A stretch of 14,424 nucleotides of DNA from an uncultured Solirubrobacteraceae bacterium (lineage in GTDB: Bacteria; Actinomycetota; Thermoleophilia; Solirubrobacterales; Solirubrobacteraceae): the NCBI GenBank assembly GCA_955652215.1, contig CATPAX010000230.1:1-14424 (forward strand). Direction: 5' to 3'. Position 1 is the stretch's first letter, and every line of letters begins with the position of its first letter. This document shows positions 12,047 to 14,424 of this stretch, in pieces. A program made the translations under genes and the position numbers. Below the pieces are notes generated by a model. It saw only the letters and a program-made list of their open reading frames with translations. It had not been told where the DNA came from and did no database searches.

Positions 12047-13282
12047 CTAGCGAGGGACCCGTCCGCCCTCGGCCCCGGGCTCGCTGGCCGGCCCACGCCG
12101 CGCAGCGATACCCAGGACCCGCATCGCCTTCAGTCCCAGCGATAGCTTCTCCCGACCGTCGGTCGAGGAGACGTCGAGCCCGGTCAGCTCCCGGACGCGC
12201 TCGAAGCGATACCTGACCGTGTGGCGATGGGTGAACAGGCGGGCGGCAGTCGCGTTGACGTTCGCATCGCATTCGAGGAAGGTCGACAGCGTGCCCAGCA
12301 GGTCGGTCTCGTATTGCTCGTCGTACAGCGCGATCGGGCGCACGGTCTGCTCGTAGAAGCGCCGCAGCTCCGCGGGATCGCTCATGTGCGGAAGGAGCAG
12401 CTGATAGGTGCCGGTCTCCTCGAACGTGAGCTCGGAGCGGTCAGGGTCGCCCTCCACTACGTTGGCAGCGAGCAGCGCCTCGTGACCTGCGCGGCGCAGG
12501 TCCGCGGGATCGGCGGCTCTGCGGCTGCGCCCCAGCGCGAAGGCGAAGCCCGGCAGGCCCGACTCGAGCTCGCGCAGAATCGCTGCTCCCGCACGGCGCA
12601 CAAGATCACCGTCCGGATCCGGCACGAGGACCGCAACCTCGGCGGAGTCCTCCGACGCTGCAGCGGCAATCGAGCCCGACGAGACCGAACGCGCTCCCCG
12701 CTGCGCCAGTGCCAAGAGCCGCCGGCGCCAGTCCTCCTCGGTCGGGTTCCGTGGATGGGCGCGCAAAACAATGATTGCCGCGCCGGCGCCGAGGTCGATT
12801 CCGAGCTCCCTGCCGCGCGCGATCAGCTCGTCGCGCCCCTCGATCTTGCCCTCCAGAATCGCTCTCTGGAAGCTTGCCCTCGCCGCCTCGGACGCGAGCT
12901 CAGGGGCACGCACCCGCTCGACCTCAGAGGCGATCAGGGTGCTGAGCAGCCGCAGCAGCGCGGCATCTGGCGCACGCTCGCGGGCGCGCATCCGCAGCTG
13001 TCCGGCGTCAGTCTCGGCGACCTTCAACTCGATCGTCGTGACGTCGGGGGAATCTCGCATCAGCGATACCTCGTCGGCCGGAGAGCGCGCGGCGACCGCA
13101 AGCACCGCGCCGGAGCGGTCGATCAGAACCAGGCTCGCGTGCAGCGCCCGCGCAGCGGCCCGAAGGATCTCGGGCAGGCCAGCGCCCGCCTCCACGGCGT
13201 CGGTGACTGCCGCAAGCGAGGAGAGATCGGGCACGGAAGCCTGCGCTGCTGACTCGCGATACGGGGCGCTGTCGGCGCTCAC
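12047..13282 (-). CDS. PucR family transcriptional regulator
   Basis: 411 residues. Residues about 25-130 look like a GAF-like sensor domain (LPEILRAAARALHASLVLID, SGAVLAVAARSPADE). Residues about 130-290 are the CdaR/PucR GGDEF-like middle domain (FQRAILEGK, AAIIVLRAHPR, FAFALGRSRRAADPADLRRA). Residues 328-392 form the PucR C-terminal helix-turn-helix (LLGTLSTFLECDANVNATAA, RLFTHRHTVRYRFERVRELT-G). Relatives act on purine catabolism, sugar-acid or amino-acid genes; no such target is next to it here, so its regulon is unknown. GTG 13282 follows the small membrane gene by 13 bases, which places it third in the ispE operon; a GAGG lies about 12 bases upstream of the start. Its tail after residue 395 is disordered. 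Confidence 0.9.
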   Translation of the reverse strand: MSADSAPYRESAAQASVPDLSSLAAVTDAVEAGAGLPEILRAAARALHASLVLIDRSGAVLAVAARSPADEVSLMRDSPDVTTIELKVAETDAGQLRMRARERAPDAALLRLLSTLIASEVERVRAPELASEAARASFQRAILEGKIEGRDELIARGRELGIDLGAGAAIIVLRAHPRNPTEEDWRRRLLALAQRGARSVSSGSIAAAASEDSAEVAVLVPDPDGDLVRRAGAAILRELESGLPGFAFALGRSRRAADPADLRRAGHEALLAANVVEGDPDRSELTFEETGTYQLLLPHMSDPAELRRFYEQTVRPIALYDEQYETDLLGTLSTFLECDANVNATAARLFTHRHTVRYRFERVRELTGLDVSSTDGREKLSLGLKAMRVLGIAARRGPASEPGAEGGRVPR

Positions 13283-13295
13283 TCGCGCAGCGGCC

Positions 13296-13517
13296 TCAGA
13301 ATACGCGAGGCCACTCCACGACGACGAGCGCGCCCAGCACCAGACCGATCCCGACCAGCGCGGCGAGCACGTACAGGGACAGGACGACTGCCGCTACGCG
13401 CTCGAGCGGCCGGCGGTATGCCGTGACGGCCGGGATCACAACCAGCCCCAAGAACGCCGCAATCCCGAACACTCCGAGGCAGGCACCGACCAGGTAGGTG
13501 ACGGATTGGTTGCTCAT
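13296..13517 (-). CDS. Small two-helix membrane protein, unknown function
   Basis: A 73-residue protein with two strongly hydrophobic helices (about residues 7-31, YLVGACLGVFGIAAFLGLVV, and 41-68, VAAVVLSLYVLAALVGIGLV) separated by a short basic turn (AYRRPLER), so both termini should lie on the same side of the membrane. Its ATG overlaps the TGA of ispE as ATGA (13514-13517), a classic sign of translational coupling, and it is followed after 13 bases by the PucR gene. No named family is recognised. The tight link to ispE suggests co-expression; a role in isoprenoid or envelope metabolism would be a guess. Confidence 0.75.
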   Translation of the reverse strand: MSNQSVTYLVGACLGVFGIAAFLGLVVIPAVTAYRRPLERVAAVVLSLYVLAALVGIGLVLGALVVVEWPRVF

Positions 13518-14424
13518 CGCACGCCTACAGATTGTGCCCCACCCCGCAGATGGGGGCGAGTGCTGCCACCCGGTACAGGCGATGCCGCCACCGCTCCTGG
13601 GTACTCGGGCGCAAGCGAGGCGGCCGCCGCGGCGGCACGCTCAGGCGCCCGCGCTCCCCAGAACAGCCCGGCGACGGTCGGACCAGATCCGCACACAAAG
13701 CTGTGATCGGCGCCTGCAGCAAGTACCGCGCGAAGCGTCTGATCGATCTGCGGTGCGAGCGCCAGCGCAGCCGGCTCCAGGTCGTTGACGAGCATCGACG
13801 CGGGAAGCTCCGCTCCTGGGCGAAGAGCGGCGGCAAGCTTTTCCTCGAGCTGGGCGATGCGCTCGGGAGCGTGTCCCAGGTCCATCCGGTCCGCCTGCGC
13901 ATACACCTCGGCGGTTGACAAGCCAAACGGCTGCGGCACGATCGCGAAGGCGTGGGACGCCAGTGCGGGCATCTGTTGCACGACCTCTCCCGCCCCGGTG
14001 GCGAGCACCAATCCGGGCTCGAGCAGTCCAGGCACATCTGATCCGAGCAACGCCGCGACCGCGGCCCGGATATCCGCGGGCACCTTCGTTATCTCGCCGG
14101 CGAGCCTCAGCGTTGCCGCGGCGTCCGCAGAACCTCCACCCATCCCGGCCGCCGTCGGGATCCGCTTCACGATCGTGACCCGGACGGGCGGCGCATCCCA
14201 TCCATGCGCGCGCAGCGCCGAAAGCGCATCGCTGACCAGATTGCGTCCTTCGACGCCCGGGCAAATTACCGCGTCCGGGCCGTCGGCGGCGGTTTCGAGC
14301 GTCAGCTCGTCAGCGAGCGACAGCGACTCCATCAGCGTGATCAGCTGATGACGGCCGTCAGCGCGCACACGCCCAAGGAACAGGAAGATGTTGACCTTCC
14401 CCGGAGCGAGCGCCGTGACTTTCA
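13514..14424 (-). CDS. ispE: 4-diphosphocytidyl-2-C-methyl-D-erythritol kinase (first base of start codon outside window)
   Basis: Phosphorylates CDP-methylerythritol in the MEP pathway to isoprenoid precursors. The frame stays open to the right edge, where it reads (x)TG-KVTALAPGKVNIFLFLGR then VRADGRH. The partial codon TG is almost certainly the start, giving about 303 residues. GHMP-kinase features: the substrate Lys in APGKVNIFL (about residue 10), the ATP loop P-T-A-A-G-M-G-G-G-S-A-D-A-A (about 109-122), the catalytic Asp in GSDVPG (about residue 148) and VCGSGPTVAGLF near the C-terminus. Differences from the common forms (A-G-M for A-G-L, GLL for FFL after DVP) are mild. The C-terminal 25 residues are Pro/Gly-rich. 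A GTG at 14368 is an internal start only and would remove the essential Lys. First visible gene of the operon with the small membrane protein and PucR regulator. Confidence 0.95.
   Translation of the reverse strand, partial: KVTALAPGKVNIFLFLGRVRADGRHQLITLMESLSLADELTLETAADGPDAVICPGVEGRNLVSDALSALRAHGWDAPPVRVTIVKRIPTAAGMGGGSADAAATLRLAGEITKVPADIRAAVAALLGSDVPGLLEPGLVLATGAGEVVQQMPALASHAFAIVPQPFGLSTAEVYAQADRMDLGHAPERIAQLEEKLAAALRPGAELPASMLVNDLEPAALALAPQIDQTLRAVLAAGADHSFVCGSGPTVAGLFWGARAPERAAAAAASLAPEYPGAVAASPVPGGSTRPHLRGGAQSVGVR

Noticed and set aside
12221..13252. 343-codon plus-strand frame
   Set aside because: Complement of the PucR gene, whose domains are clear; no family features of its own.
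14366..14368. GTG at 14368 as the ispE start
   Set aside because: The frame continues upstream through the conserved APGKVNIFL segment with the substrate Lys, so the real start is at the window edge.

Overview
The window is compact, very GC-rich DNA with actinobacterial hallmarks. The evidence is a tRNA-Gln / glmU / prs / rplY neighbourhood on one strand (a synteny also known from Mycobacterium), a DUF4235 protein, a PucR regulator, TANNNT-type -10 boxes placed directly before start codons, and frequent GTG/TTG starts. Several small proteins look like ones I associate with Thermoleophilia (Solirubrobacterales). That finer placement is an impression, not a proof. No CRISPR array, insertion sequence or phage gene is visible, and no gene-free stretch exceeds 300 bases.

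Layout from left to right. At 1-582 (minus) the window opens inside rplY (ribosomal protein L25/Ctc). Positions 646-3523 hold five small genes of uncertain role: a proline-rich membrane protein, a membrane-anchored secreted protein, a hypothetical protein, a DUF4235 membrane protein, and an MbcA/Xre-like antitoxin-domain protein. The last is divergent from a small secreted-protein gene that appears broken by one or two single-base deletions. Positions 3533-6134 (minus) carry prs (PRPP synthase) and glmU (UDP-GlcNAc synthesis); glmU has a repetitive C-terminal tail. A tRNA-Gln(TTG) lies at 6246-6316.

Positions 6358-10015 (minus) are a three-gene pilin operon (PilV-, PilW- and PilX-like) joined by two ATGA stop/start overlaps. 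The first protein carries Ig-like carboxypeptidase-regulatory folds. The second gene boundary contains a tandem 39-bp duplication at 57-bp offset. The pilus motor, prepilin peptidase and platform genes are not in the window.

Positions 10160-10954 (minus) encode a purine/methylthioadenosine phosphorylase, and 10971-11405 a SnoaL/NTF2-like protein. The latter is divergent from a TetR regulator of the YxaF/LmrA type (11461-12036), with an inverted repeat between them that looks like its operator. Positions 12047-14424 (minus) are an operon of ispE (isoprenoid precursor synthesis, missing only one base at the right edge), a tiny two-helix membrane protein (ATGA overlap) and a PucR-type regulator.

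The housekeeping genes supply precursors: PRPP, UDP-GlcNAc for peptidoglycan, CDP-ME phosphate for isoprenoids, and purine salvage. The pilin operon is an accessory surface module set into that block. The most useful observations are the repeated 'TANNNT, six bases, start codon' arrangement (leaderless mRNAs), the indel-damaged secreted protein, the duplication at the pilin gene junction, and the TetR operator candidate. I do not see a clearly new defence or mobile system.
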